This document shows positions 1 to 6,654 of a stretch of DNA of 13,823 nt, one piece after another. The notes under the pieces were generated by a model. That model did not search any database. It was not told the origin of the DNA and worked only from the letters and a program-made list of their open reading frames with translations. This DNA is from Savagea sp. (GTDB lineage: Bacteria; Bacillota; Bacilli; Bacillales_A; Planococcaceae), in NCBI GenBank assembly GCA_030152265.1, contig JASLHQ010000145.1, forward strand, positions 1 to 13,823, given 5' to 3'. Within the stretch, counting starts at the first letter, position 1. Every line of letters begins with the position of its first letter. The translations under genes and the position numbers were made by a program.

Positions 1-32
1 TAATGAATCATAATACAAAGGGGGAGTGCTTT

Positions 33-770
33 ATGGCAGAACGGTTAGCAGAAGCGATGAGTTATTTGAAAAGTCGGAAATGGGTCGATTTAACACATAC
101 ATTTGGTCCGGATAGTCCCCATTTTTCAGCTTTTCCCGACGCACAATTTGAAACATTATTTACACTCGATGACGGCTTTTTAGCTCAACGATTTGCGATG
201 GTTGGACAATATGGAACACATATCGATGCACCGATTCATTTCGTGCGAGATAGTCGCTATCTTCATGAACTAGAATTAAAAGAACTCGTCTTACCACTCG
301 TCGTCATTGACGTTTCAGAAGAAGTGAAACGAGAACCGACTTATACATTGACAGTCGATCGCATTTTGCAATTTGAACAACAATACGGAGAAATTGAACG
401 TGACACATTTGTCGCATTGCGTACTGATTGGAGCAAACGTTGGCCAGATAAAGAACGATTTAACAATCAAAATGAAGCGGGCCAAAATCAACTGCCTGGT
501 TGGGGTATGGAAGCTTTACGATTTTTATTTGAGACTCGTCACATTAGCGCAATCGGGCACGAAACATATGACACAGACTCTTCTGTTGAATACGCGAAGC
601 ATGGCACTTTAGCAGGGGAATATTACGTTTTAGAGCAAGATACGTATCAAGTAGAATTGATGAAAAACTTAGATCAATTACCTGCAAAAGGTGCATACAT
701 TTTCAATTTTGTAGCGAAACCTGAAAATGCTTCCGGATTCCCGGTGCGTTCAGTCGCGATATTACCGTAA
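33..770 (+). CDS. Cyclase family protein (kynurenine-formamidase-like metal hydrolase)
   Basis: The protein has 245 residues. It belongs to the cyclase/kynurenine formamidase-like family, cytoplasmic metal-dependent amide hydrolases. The family signature HGTHxDxPxHF appears as YGTHIDAPIHF at residues 60-70, where His63, Asp65 and His69 are the expected metal ligands. A second family block, GHETYDTDSS at 175-184, occupies the place of the usual GxDTxS segment, followed by His190, Glu197 and the ELMKNLDQLP segment near 208-217. The ATG at 33 is preferred over the in-frame ATG at 3 because AAAGGGGGAG (17-26) sits six bases upstream of it. A terminator follows directly, so this gene ends its transcription unit; its promoter lies left of the window. 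No tryptophan-degradation genes are nearby, so the physiological substrate is unknown. The family is secure, the substrate is not. Confidence 0.85.
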   Translation: MAERLAEAMSYLKSRKWVDLTHTFGPDSPHFSAFPDAQFETLFTLDDGFLAQRFAMVGQYGTHIDAPIHFVRDSRYLHELELKELVLPLVVIDVSEEVKREPTYTLTVDRILQFEQQYGEIERDTFVALRTDWSKRWPDKERFNNQNEAGQNQLPGWGMEALRFLFETRHISAIGHETYDTDSSVEYAKHGTLAGEYYVLEQDTYQVELMKNLDQLPAKGAYIFNFVAKPENASGFPVRSVAILP

Positions 771-773
771 AAG

Positions 774-808
774 AAATCAGTCACTCATTTTGAAGTGGCT
801 GATTTTTT
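774..808 (+). terminator. Intrinsic terminator after the cyclase gene
   Basis: A 12-bp stem (774-785 with 794-805, one G-T pair) encloses an 8-nt loop. A run of T follows from 803 to 809, just after the cyclase stop codon. Confidence 0.85.
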
Positions 809-836
809 TCTTCTGGCGAAACGTTATTTTCCTCTC

Positions 837-865
837 TTGCAAACCTCCTAAATAATGTTTAAACT
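837..865 (+). promoter_or_regulatory. Candidate sigma-A promoter for the 3-hydroxybutyryl-CoA dehydrogenase gene
   Basis: TTGCAA (837-842) and TAAACT (860-865) are separated by 17 bases. They lie between the preceding terminator and the dehydrogenase ribosome binding site. The -35 matches five of six consensus bases and the -10 four of six. The spacing is ideal, but the call rests on pattern alone. Confidence 0.45.
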
Positions 866-884
866 AAAAGAGGTAGTATTTTTA

Positions 885-916
885 CATAAACGTTTACGCT
901 TTTGTAAGCGGTTTCT
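885..916 (+). promoter_or_regulatory. Two cre-like sites (CcpA operators)
   Basis: The site TGTAAGCGGTTTCT at 903-916 matches 13 of 14 positions of the Bacillus cre consensus TGWAARCGYTWNCW. A second, weaker site, read on the minus strand at 885-898, has the core GTAAACGTTTAT and matches about 11 of 14. Both lie downstream of the candidate promoter and just before the ribosome binding site, a position suited to roadblock repression. CcpA control of fatty-acid and acyl-CoA catabolic genes is known in Bacillus (the mmg operon is one case). Confidence 0.5.
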
Positions 917-934
917 AAAACAGGAGGGAATGGA

Positions 935-1786
935 ATGGCTATTCAAAAAGTAATGGTTGTAGGAGCGGGACAGATGGGTTCTGGCATCGCTCAAGTATGT
1001 GCGCAAGCAGGATATGACGTATTGTTAAACGATATGAATGAAGATGCACTTAGTAAAGGGATGAGTCGCATTGAAGGATTGCTCGCACGTGCGGTTGAAA
1101 AAGAACGAATGACGGAAGAAGAGAAGCAAGCGACGATGGGGCGTCTGACAGCTTCATCTACTTTAAATGATGCGAAAGATTGCGATCTCGTCATCGAAGC
1201 AGTTGTGGAAAATATGGACGTGAAAACATCAGTTTTTAAACAGCTCGATGAGATTGCACCGAAACATGCGATTTTAGCATCGAATACATCATCATTACCG
1301 ATTACAGACATTTGTGCAGCGACAAATCGTCCTGAGCAAGTGATCGGCATGCACTTTATGAATCCGGTACCCGTCATGCAATTAGTAGAAGTGATTCGCG
1401 GGTTACAAACGAGCGATGAAGTGTATCAACAAATTGCAGACATGTGCGTAAAATTAAATAAAACATCGGTAGAAGTAAATGACTTCCCTGGTTTCGTAGC
1501 GAACCGTATTTTAATGCCGATGATTAACGAAGCGGTATACACGGTATATGAAGGCGTTGCATCGGTAGAAGACGTCGATGCTGTCATGAAACTCGGAATG
1601 AACCATCCGATGGGACCGTTAACACTTGCTGACTTTATCGGACTCGATACATGCTTATCTATTATGGAAGTGTTACACGAAGGGTTAGGAGATAGCAAGT
1701 ATCGTCCATGCCCATTATTGCGCAAGTACGTGAGCGCAGGTTGGCTCGGTCGCAAATCAGGTCGCGGCTTTTACCAATATGACTAA
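935..1786 (+). CDS. 3-hydroxybutyryl-CoA dehydrogenase
   Basis: The 283-residue protein has the usual length for the short, stand-alone NAD(P)-dependent dehydrogenases that interconvert acetoacetyl-CoA and 3-hydroxybutyryl-CoA in the cytoplasm. The N-terminal Rossmann loop is GAGQMG at 10-15. The family's catalytic residues fall at the expected spacing: Ser119 (in SNTSS), His140 and Glu152 (in HFMNPVPVMQLVE), and Asn190. The C-terminal helical domain runs from about 187 to the end and closes with GRKSGRGFYQYD. AGGAGG (922-927) lies seven bases before the ATG. The gene is monocistronic, with terminators on both sides, and the cre-like sites suggest glucose repression. It corresponds to the mmgB/hbd/paaH group; without thiolase or acyl-CoA dehydrogenase neighbours I cannot tell beta-oxidation from a butyrate- or PHB-type role. 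Confidence 0.93.
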   Translation: MAIQKVMVVGAGQMGSGIAQVCAQAGYDVLLNDMNEDALSKGMSRIEGLLARAVEKERMTEEEKQATMGRLTASSTLNDAKDCDLVIEAVVENMDVKTSVFKQLDEIAPKHAILASNTSSLPITDICAATNRPEQVIGMHFMNPVPVMQLVEVIRGLQTSDEVYQQIADMCVKLNKTSVEVNDFPGFVANRILMPMINEAVYTVYEGVASVEDVDAVMKLGMNHPMGPLTLADFIGLDTCLSIMEVLHEGLGDSKYRPCPLLRKYVSAGWLGRKSGRGFYQYD

Positions 1787-1791
1787 ATATG

Positions 1792-1823
1792 AGAACCATC
1801 CAATTGAGGGTGGTTCTTTTTTT
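1792..1823 (+). terminator. Intrinsic terminator after the dehydrogenase gene
   Basis: A 10-bp stem (AGAACCATCC at 1792-1801 with 1808-1817) has a 6-nt loop and is followed by seven T residues. Confidence 0.88.
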
Positions 1824-1834
1824 GTCGTTTAAAT

Positions 1835-1891
1835 TTTACAACGAGTTAACATTTTTCGAATAAAGCATCAACAATGTTTGAGTAGTATAAC
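1835..1891 (+). promoter_or_regulatory. Candidate PhoP box and Pho-type promoter for the alkaline phosphatase operon
   Basis: Hexamers related to the PhoP repeat TT(A/C/T)A(A/C/T)A occur at exact 11-bp steps: TTTACA (1835), TTAACA (1846), CGAATA (1857, degenerate) and TCAACA (1868, one mismatch). A -10-like TATAAC lies at 1886-1891 with no good -35, as expected for an activator-dependent promoter. With a start near 1898 the repeats span about -63 to -25, close to the PhoP core region known in Bacillus subtilis. Two of the four repeats are good, so this is a reasoned candidate. Confidence 0.5.
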
Positions 1892-1919
1892 AATTGAACA
1901 AACTACTTGGAGGTGCATT

Positions 1920-3644
1920 ATGCAGAAAAAATGGCTTGGCGTCATCGGTGCGGTCGTACTTGTGACAATTGTCGGCTTCTTTATGTTGAAAGATGCAGGG
2001 AAATCAGAAGCTCAGGAAGATGAGGCTGAACAAAAGGGAAAGTCTAAAAACTTAATTGTCTTAATCGGAGATGGGATGGGAATTCCCCAAGTGACACTAT
2101 CTCGGATTTATGCGCAACAATATTTAAATAAAGACCGATTATTCATTGATGATTATTTAGTCGGTACGAACAGTACGAATGCGGATCGAAATACGGAAAC
2201 GGGAGAGTCAGGAATCGTAACGGACTCAGCAGCTTCAGGAACAGCTTTTGCGACAGGAAATAAAACGTACAACGGTGCGATTGCTGTAACGAATGAAGAA
2301 GTAGCGCGTCCTGTCGCATCAATTTTAGAAGCGGCACAACATGCGAATAAAGCGACAGGTCTCATTTCAACAGCGCGCATTACACACGCAACACCTGCTG
2401 TATACATGAGTCATGTACGCAGTCGAAATAATGAAAACGCAATCGCTTCACAATACGCAACATCAGGCATTGACGTATTGCTCGGTGGTGGTGAACGTCA
2501 TTTCGTAGCGACGGAAGAAGAAGCGGTGTACGGAAAAACGAGTCGTGAAGACGATGTAAATTTAATCGATGTTTTTGAAAAAGAAGGATATGACGTTGTA
2601 CGTACAAAAGAAGATTTAATGAAGGCAGATGGTGAAAAATTAATCGGATTTTTCTCAAATACACATATTCCTTATAACTTAGACCGTGATGAGACAGTTC
2701 CAACTTTGAAGGAGCAATTTGAAGCAGCGGTGAAAGTGTTAGAGAAAAACGATGAAGGATTTGTCATTATGATTGAAGGTGGACGTATTGACCACGCAGG
2801 CCATGCGAACGATTTACACAGTGTCGTACAAGAAATGTTGGAATTTGATGAAGTATTCCAAGCGGCAATCGAATACGCTCAAAAACAAGGAGATACTTCA
2901 GTAATCGCAACAGCCGATCACGAGACAGGTGGTTTAACGATCGGTAGTCAAAACATTTATGATGCGTATTTAGATGTTTTTGAAAAAGTAACAGCATCAT
3001 CGGAAACAATTGGTCCTGAATTAGAAGAAGCAGAAACGGATGAACAGTTACGCGCCATCGTTAAAAAATATACATCAATTGATGACTTAGAAACAGATGA
3101 GATGGAAATTTTACGTGACGGCTTGTTATGGGATCGCTCTGTTTCGAGTTACGGACGTGAAGGAGCGTTTAACGCAATCATTGCGAAGCGTGGTATTTTC
3201 GGATGGACGGGACACGGACATACAGGAGTTGACGTCGGGGTGTACGGATACGGTCCAGCCGCTGAACTATTGCGAGGATTTAATGATAATACAGATTTCG
3301 CAAAAGCGGGTGCAGAAGCGCTCGGTTTAAATTTAGAAGAAGCGACAAAGCAATTACAAGAGCGCTATGCTTATCCGAAATTTATGGAAAACGATGAAGG
3401 AGTACCACTTTTCCCGATGGAACCACTCGCTCAGTTTTTCGATTGGACATACGATGGAGAAGTAGCAAAAAATAATGGTGTTGAAATTACATTTCAAAAT
3501 AATGAAGCGCAATGGAACGGAGAAAGTGTGTCGACGATCACGAGTCAAGAGCAGTTATACGTGCCTTTCGAAGTCGTTCAAGCATTAACGAAACAAGAGC
3601 TTGAATGGGATTCGTTATCTGAGCGCATCATTTTACAACCTTGA
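1920..3644 (+). CDS. Secreted alkaline phosphatase (PhoA family) with C-terminal extension
   Basis: This 574-residue phosphomonoesterase releases phosphate from organic esters outside the membrane. Residues 1-31 form a signal peptide or anchor: lysines, a hydrophobic run to about 23, and a possible cut after SEA. Family residues are all present: Asp51 (IGDGMG), nucleophile Ser103 (TDSAAS), His156 (THATPA), Glu286, Asp291, His292 and His295 (RIDHAGHAND), Asp333 and His334 (TADHETGG) and His434 (GHGHTG). The last 60 residues lie outside the phosphatase fold and resemble a copper-amine-oxidase-N-like module (YVPFEVVQAL, ELEWD). The ATG at 1920 has GGAGGTG (1909-1915) upstream; the TTG at 1878 is rejected because it would put 14 polar residues before the signal peptide. 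The next gene's ribosome binding site overlaps this stop codon, showing co-transcription. At 574 residues it is about 100 longer than typical Bacillus PhoA. Confidence 0.9.
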   Translation: MQKKWLGVIGAVVLVTIVGFFMLKDAGKSEAQEDEAEQKGKSKNLIVLIGDGMGIPQVTLSRIYAQQYLNKDRLFIDDYLVGTNSTNADRNTETGESGIVTDSAASGTAFATGNKTYNGAIAVTNEEVARPVASILEAAQHANKATGLISTARITHATPAVYMSHVRSRNNENAIASQYATSGIDVLLGGGERHFVATEEEAVYGKTSREDDVNLIDVFEKEGYDVVRTKEDLMKADGEKLIGFFSNTHIPYNLDRDETVPTLKEQFEAAVKVLEKNDEGFVIMIEGGRIDHAGHANDLHSVVQEMLEFDEVFQAAIEYAQKQGDTSVIATADHETGGLTIGSQNIYDAYLDVFEKVTASSETIGPELEEAETDEQLRAIVKKYTSIDDLETDEMEILRDGLLWDRSVSSYGREGAFNAIIAKRGIFGWTGHGHTGVDVGVYGYGPAAELLRGFNDNTDFAKAGAEALGLNLEEATKQLQERYAYPKFMENDEGVPLFPMEPLAQFFDWTYDGEVAKNNGVEITFQNNEAQWNGESVSTITSQEQLYVPFEVVQALTKQELEWDSLSERIILQP

Positions 3645-3655
3645 GGTGATTTTGA

Positions 3656-4303
3656 ATGATTCAAATTAAAAATATGAAAAAAGGTTACGGAAAGAACGAC
3701 GTCGTTCTTTCCGTTTCTTCTATCCATGTAAATGCGGGTGAACGGATTGCTTTGACAGGTCCAAGTGGGAGTGGAAAAAGTACACTTCTTCATATGATTG
3801 GAGGACTTGTAGAACCTACAGAAGGAGAAGTAATCGTCAATGATATCGCAGTATATAATCAGTCGATGAAAGCACGTGATGCCTTTCGAATGGAGAATAT
3901 CGGTTACATTTTTCAAGATTTTCACCTTTTACCAAGTTTAACGGCACGTGAAAATGTCCAACTCGTATTGAATGGGAAGGATGCACCTATTTCAGAGTGG
4001 TTTTATCGTGTAGGCCTTCAAGATAAAGAGTATGCGTATCCAAATGAATTATCGCGTGGACAACAACAGCGCATCGCTTTAATTCGAGCACTCATTCATC
4101 GTCCGGCGATCGTTCTTGCCGATGAGCCTACGGGAAGTTTAGATGTGAAAACAGCCGATACTATGATGGAGTTGCTCGTGCAAATTTGTGAAGAAGAAAG
4201 CTTAACCTTATTAGCTGTTACACATGACGAACAATTAGCTAAAAAATTTCCGAAACGTTGGACGATGTACGACTTAAATCATTGTTTGGCTGGGGAGATG
4301 TAA
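3656..4303 (+). CDS. ABC transporter ATP-binding protein (MacB/LolD/FtsE type)
   Basis: The 215-residue cytoplasmic ATPase should pair with the FtsX/MacB-type permease encoded next. It has Walker A GPSGSGKST (35-43), a Q-loop glutamine at 87, signature LSRGQQQR (132-139, Arg in place of the common second Gly), Walker B IVLADEPTG (152-160) and H-loop His190. The ribosome binding site GAGGTGA (3643-3649) overlaps the phosphatase stop codon. The permease ATG follows this gene's TAA directly, so the three genes are translationally linked. Codons 11-20 contain a 28-bp perfect palindrome. ATPases of this class serve in lipoprotein release, peptide or antibiotic export and cell-division complexes, and in some zinc-linked loci. 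The substrate cannot be read from this subunit. Confidence 0.93.
   Translation: MIQIKNMKKGYGKNDVVLSVSSIHVNAGERIALTGPSGSGKSTLLHMIGGLVEPTEGEVIVNDIAVYNQSMKARDAFRMENIGYIFQDFHLLPSLTARENVQLVLNGKDAPISEWFYRVGLQDKEYAYPNELSRGQQQRIALIRALIHRPAIVLADEPTGSLDVKTADTMMELLVQICEEESLTLLAVTHDEQLAKKFPKRWTMYDLNHCLAGEM
3687..3714 (+). repeat. 28-bp perfect palindrome inside the ABC ATPase gene
   Basis: The bases from ACGGAAAG to CTTTCCGT form a perfect inverted repeat with no interruption, centred between 3700 and 3701, starting 31 bases after the A of the start codon. In RNA it could form a 12-bp stem with an ACGT loop, followed by a pyrimidine-rich TTTCTTCT stretch. It encodes residues Tyr11 to Val20. Confidence 0.95.
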
Positions 4304-5488
4304 ATGGAGCTTTTAAAACTAACTTGGAAAAATATGTGGCACCGTAAAGCGCTTATCATTTTAGCGATGTGTACGGTAGCCATTGCGACTGCGTTCATTG
4401 TTTTCGTTCAACTATTAAATGACAAAATTGAACAGACCGCAAAAGAAGGGTACGGTCCGTATGAACTCGTTGTCGGTAAAGCAGGTAGTGATACGCAACT
4501 TATGCTTCATACGTTTTATCATATCGGGGAGCCCGTTGGAAATATTGATTTTGAAGTGTATGAATATGTAAAGAAAAGTCCTTGGCAACAAGCTGCATTT
4601 GCTATGACGCGAGGGGATTCTTATGAAGGGTATCCCTTAATTGGTGTCGATCCGAATTATTTAAGCAATCGTTATCCTGAAGCGAAAATGAATGGGGTTA
4701 TTTACAGTCAATTAGGAGAAGTCGTCGTCGGGGCTCATGTTGCCAAATCATTACAACTTCAAATCGGCGATACATTTCTAGCTAGTCATGGAGAAGCGCA
4801 TGATGATCACGAAGAACATGAGGATGTATCTTTCGAAGTCGTCGGGATATTATCGCCTTTAGGTACACCAGATGACCAAGCGATTTTTACGACATTAAAT
4901 TACGCATGGCTTTTACATGACGGTGAAGGGATGAATAGCGAACGTGGGCCTATCACTTCGATTGTAATTCAGCCGAAAGGGTTAATGGAACTTCAACAAT
5001 TAGCGGAGCAATTAAATGAATTTGAAGACGTTCAAGCTATTTATAGCGGAAAAGTTGTGTCGTCTATTTTATCTTTCGTAGATACGAGCCGCACATTTGT
5101 TTACCTCATTTCAATGGTCGCATTTATTATCGCTTTGATCGCTGTCATGCTCGTTTTACTAGCAGTCAGTTTACAAAGACAAAAAGATATCGCACTTTTA
5201 CGTTTAATCGGAAAATCACAAAAGTATATCGTCACTACAATTATTTTAGAAGGCGTATGGATCACATTACTCGGAAGTTTATTCGGATTAATGCTTGGTC
5301 ATTTGTTGACAGGAATATTTTCTTCCATTATTTACGAAAAATTTAGTGTTCAACTCGATGCGTTCCAATTTGTATCAGGCGAAGGATGGATTGTGGTCAT
5401 CTGTATGATTATCGGTTTATTCGCATCGATATGGCCAGCAATTCGCGCCTATCGAACGGATCCACTCACATTATTTCATCAAGGATAG
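4304..5488 (+). CDS. ABC transporter permease, FtsX/MacB type, with acidic-His loop
   Basis: The 394-residue protein has the MacB/FtsX layout: one N-terminal membrane helix (about 15-37), a large external domain (38-262), then three C-terminal helices (about 264-289, 309-338, 360-382). The segment QRQKDIALLRLIGKS at 291-305 is the typical cytoplasmic coupling region. The external domain carries a cluster of four His with Asp and Glu at 162-173, just before a VVGILSPLGTPDDQAIFTTL-like block (179-198). Similar permeases with His-rich loops occur in zinc-regulated ABC loci of Proteobacteria, as I recall. Such transporters usually act by mechanotransmission or lipoprotein handling, not classical uptake. 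The ATG follows the ATPase stop codon directly, with GGGGAG (4292-4297) as ribosome binding site. The family is firm; a metal link is inference. Confidence 0.88.
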   Translation: MELLKLTWKNMWHRKALIILAMCTVAIATAFIVFVQLLNDKIEQTAKEGYGPYELVVGKAGSDTQLMLHTFYHIGEPVGNIDFEVYEYVKKSPWQQAAFAMTRGDSYEGYPLIGVDPNYLSNRYPEAKMNGVIYSQLGEVVVGAHVAKSLQLQIGDTFLASHGEAHDDHEEHEDVSFEVVGILSPLGTPDDQAIFTTLNYAWLLHDGEGMNSERGPITSIVIQPKGLMELQQLAEQLNEFEDVQAIYSGKVVSSILSFVDTSRTFVYLISMVAFIIALIAVMLVLLAVSLQRQKDIALLRLIGKSQKYIVTTIILEGVWITLLGSLFGLMLGHLLTGIFSSIIYEKFSVQLDAFQFVSGEGWIVVICMIIGLFASIWPAIRAYRTDPLTLFHQG

Positions 5489-5499
5489 GAGGAGTTATG

Positions 5500-6072
5500 A
5501 TGCGTTATCAGTCACTGCTCATTGCAATGTTTTTGTTAGTAGCTTGCAGTGCAGAAGAAGGTACATCGATTCAGCAACAGGTTAATGATGCAAATCAAAA
5601 CCAAATATTAAATGAACCTATTCAACAACAAGTAGAAGTTGAACAAGTAGAGGTAGTGGAAGAGACGCTTCCAGAACAAGAGACGTTGCCTGAAAAGAAC
5701 GAAAGAGGAGCGTTACCGATCGGATGGGATTCTTTTTTTGATGGGGAAGATGTGACGAAGCCATCAACGTTATTTAAACAGTTGCGGGGGGAACGTGTTG
5801 AAATTACCGGCTGGATGGGCGAAGTGTTAAGTTTAGGACAAGGATGGTTCTTACTCATACCGGCACCAGGAGCGGATTGTCCGTTCTGTAGTGAAGATGG
5901 TCAATTTTGGAATAAAATTATGATTGTCTTCGTTGAAGATGCTTCAACATTAAGATATACGCGTGAGCATTTGCGTGTAACAGGTACACTTGATGTCGGG
6001 ATAAAAGTGGATGAATCGAATTATAAAACGATGTTTCGATTGTATGATGCAAAGTTTGAAAGCATTCCATAG
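5500..6072 (+). CDS. Lipoprotein with CPFC motif (DUF3299-like)
   Basis: The 190-residue protein starts with a lipoprotein signal: a short hydrophobic segment and lipobox LVAC, with Cys16 as lipidation site, so it should be anchored outside the membrane. A low-complexity Gln/Glu/Val spacer covers about 23-68. The folded part (about 70-190) has GWDSFF, an EITGWMG strand, a WFLLIPAPGADCPFC block with Cys127 and Cys130, and a later VTGTLDVG strand. This order recalls DUF3299 proteins, some of which accompany the same ABC pair in zinc-regulated loci; that link is from memory. Cys127 and Cys130 could bind metal or form a redox pair. AGGAGGAG overlaps the permease stop codon. The ATG at 5500 has better spacing (7 nt) than the one at 5497. 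It is the last gene of the operon. Confidence 0.72.
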   Translation: MRYQSLLIAMFLLVACSAEEGTSIQQQVNDANQNQILNEPIQQQVEVEQVEVVEETLPEQETLPEKNERGALPIGWDSFFDGEDVTKPSTLFKQLRGERVEITGWMGEVLSLGQGWFLLIPAPGADCPFCSEDGQFWNKIMIVFVEDASTLRYTREHLRVTGTLDVGIKVDESNYKTMFRLYDAKFESIP

Positions 6073-6077
6073 TAAGG

Positions 6078-6107
6078 CGCGCTAGCTTAAAATAGTTAGC
6101 GCGTTTT
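6078..6107 (+). terminator. Intrinsic terminator ending the phosphatase/ABC/lipoprotein operon
   Basis: A 10-bp GC-rich stem (6078-6087 with 6094-6103, one G-T pair) has a 6-nt loop and is followed by TTTT. It starts six bases after the lipoprotein stop codon. Confidence 0.85.
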
Positions 6108-6111
6108 AATA

Positions 6112-6120
6112 TGCTATAAA
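6112..6120 (+). promoter_or_regulatory. Possible extended -10 promoter for the rhodanese gene
   Basis: TGCTATAAA is an extended -10 element without a convincing -35. It lies between the operon terminator and the rhodanese start. A second -10-like TATAAC at 6165-6170 is an alternative. The choice is uncertain. Confidence 0.3.
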
Positions 6121-6202
6121 ATGAAAACAAATTCATCGTCAATAGGAGCATTCATCGATATACTTATAACAAACAAAGTTAATTGAGATAGGAGTTTGTC
6201 AA

Positions 6203-6529
6203 ATGAATGTATTACAAGAAATTTCAACCGATGAATTATTGCGTCGTATGGACGAGGGAGAGCAATTTCACTTAATCGATATTCGAGAAGATTTCGAAGT
6301 GGCGATGGGCATGATTCCTGGAGCTGTTCATATCCCGATGAATACGGTGCCTGCTCGTTTAGAAGAGTTCGATCCTGAAACGGAATATGTTTTAATTTGT
6401 CGTGCAGCGAACCGTACACGTGCTTTAGGTGATTATATGGCGGCACGAGGTTTCAAAGTCGCGCATATGACAGGCGGTATGATTGAGTGGCGCGGGGAAG
6501 TCGTCATTCCAACAGGTTTAGACGAGTGA
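6203..6529 (+). CDS. Single-domain rhodanese-like protein
   Basis: The 108-residue cytoplasmic protein is one rhodanese domain. It has the N-terminal LIDIREDFEV block (24-33), the IPGAVHIPM motif (38-46) and the active-site loop CRAANRTR with Cys66 as the persulfide-forming residue. The C-terminal block GGMIEWRGEV (91-100) is also typical. Such proteins carry sulfane sulfur for thiolation or sulfide detoxification; the donor and acceptor here are unknown. TAGGAG lies about eight bases before the ATG. It has its own terminator and no sulfur-metabolism partner nearby, so the adjacent lipoprotein operon is probably unrelated. Confidence 0.9.
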   Translation: MNVLQEISTDELLRRMDEGEQFHLIDIREDFEVAMGMIPGAVHIPMNTVPARLEEFDPETEYVLICRAANRTRALGDYMAARGFKVAHMTGGMIEWRGEVVIPTGLDE

Positions 6530-6537
6530 TTGAGAAG

Positions 6538-6573
6538 TCGAGAGTAGATGTTTCTATGTACTCTCGATTTTTT
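6538..6573 (+). terminator. Intrinsic terminator after the rhodanese gene
   Basis: A perfect 9-bp stem (TCGAGAGTA at 6538-6546 with 6559-6567) has a 12-nt loop and is followed by six T residues. Confidence 0.87.
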
Positions 6574-6606
6574 AAGTCGCTTTCATCGTGTACAAAGAGT
6601 TGAATA

Positions 6607-6615
6607 TGATATACT
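6607..6615 (+). promoter_or_regulatory. Possible extended -10 promoter for salA
   Basis: TGATATACT is an extended -10 element (TGN plus TATACT, five of six consensus bases), 40 bases before the salA start. No clear -35 is visible at normal spacing. Confidence 0.4.
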
Positions 6616-6654
6616 AAAATTTGATAAATATATACGAACAGGGAGTGTTTCATC

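Noticed and set aside
1878..1919. Upstream TTG start extending the alkaline phosphatase by 14 residues
   Set aside because: It would put polar residues before the signal peptide. GGAGGTG is placed correctly for the ATG at 1920.
3578..3925. Minus-strand 115-residue frame across the phoA/ATPase junction
   Set aside because: It overlaps two well-supported genes and no ribosome binding site supports it. Its GKNDVVLSV stretch matches the plus-strand protein only because of the palindrome.
5386..5499. Upstream start giving the lipoprotein 38 more residues
   Set aside because: It lies inside the permease gene and destroys the lipoprotein signal. The ATG at 5500 has a strong ribosome binding site.
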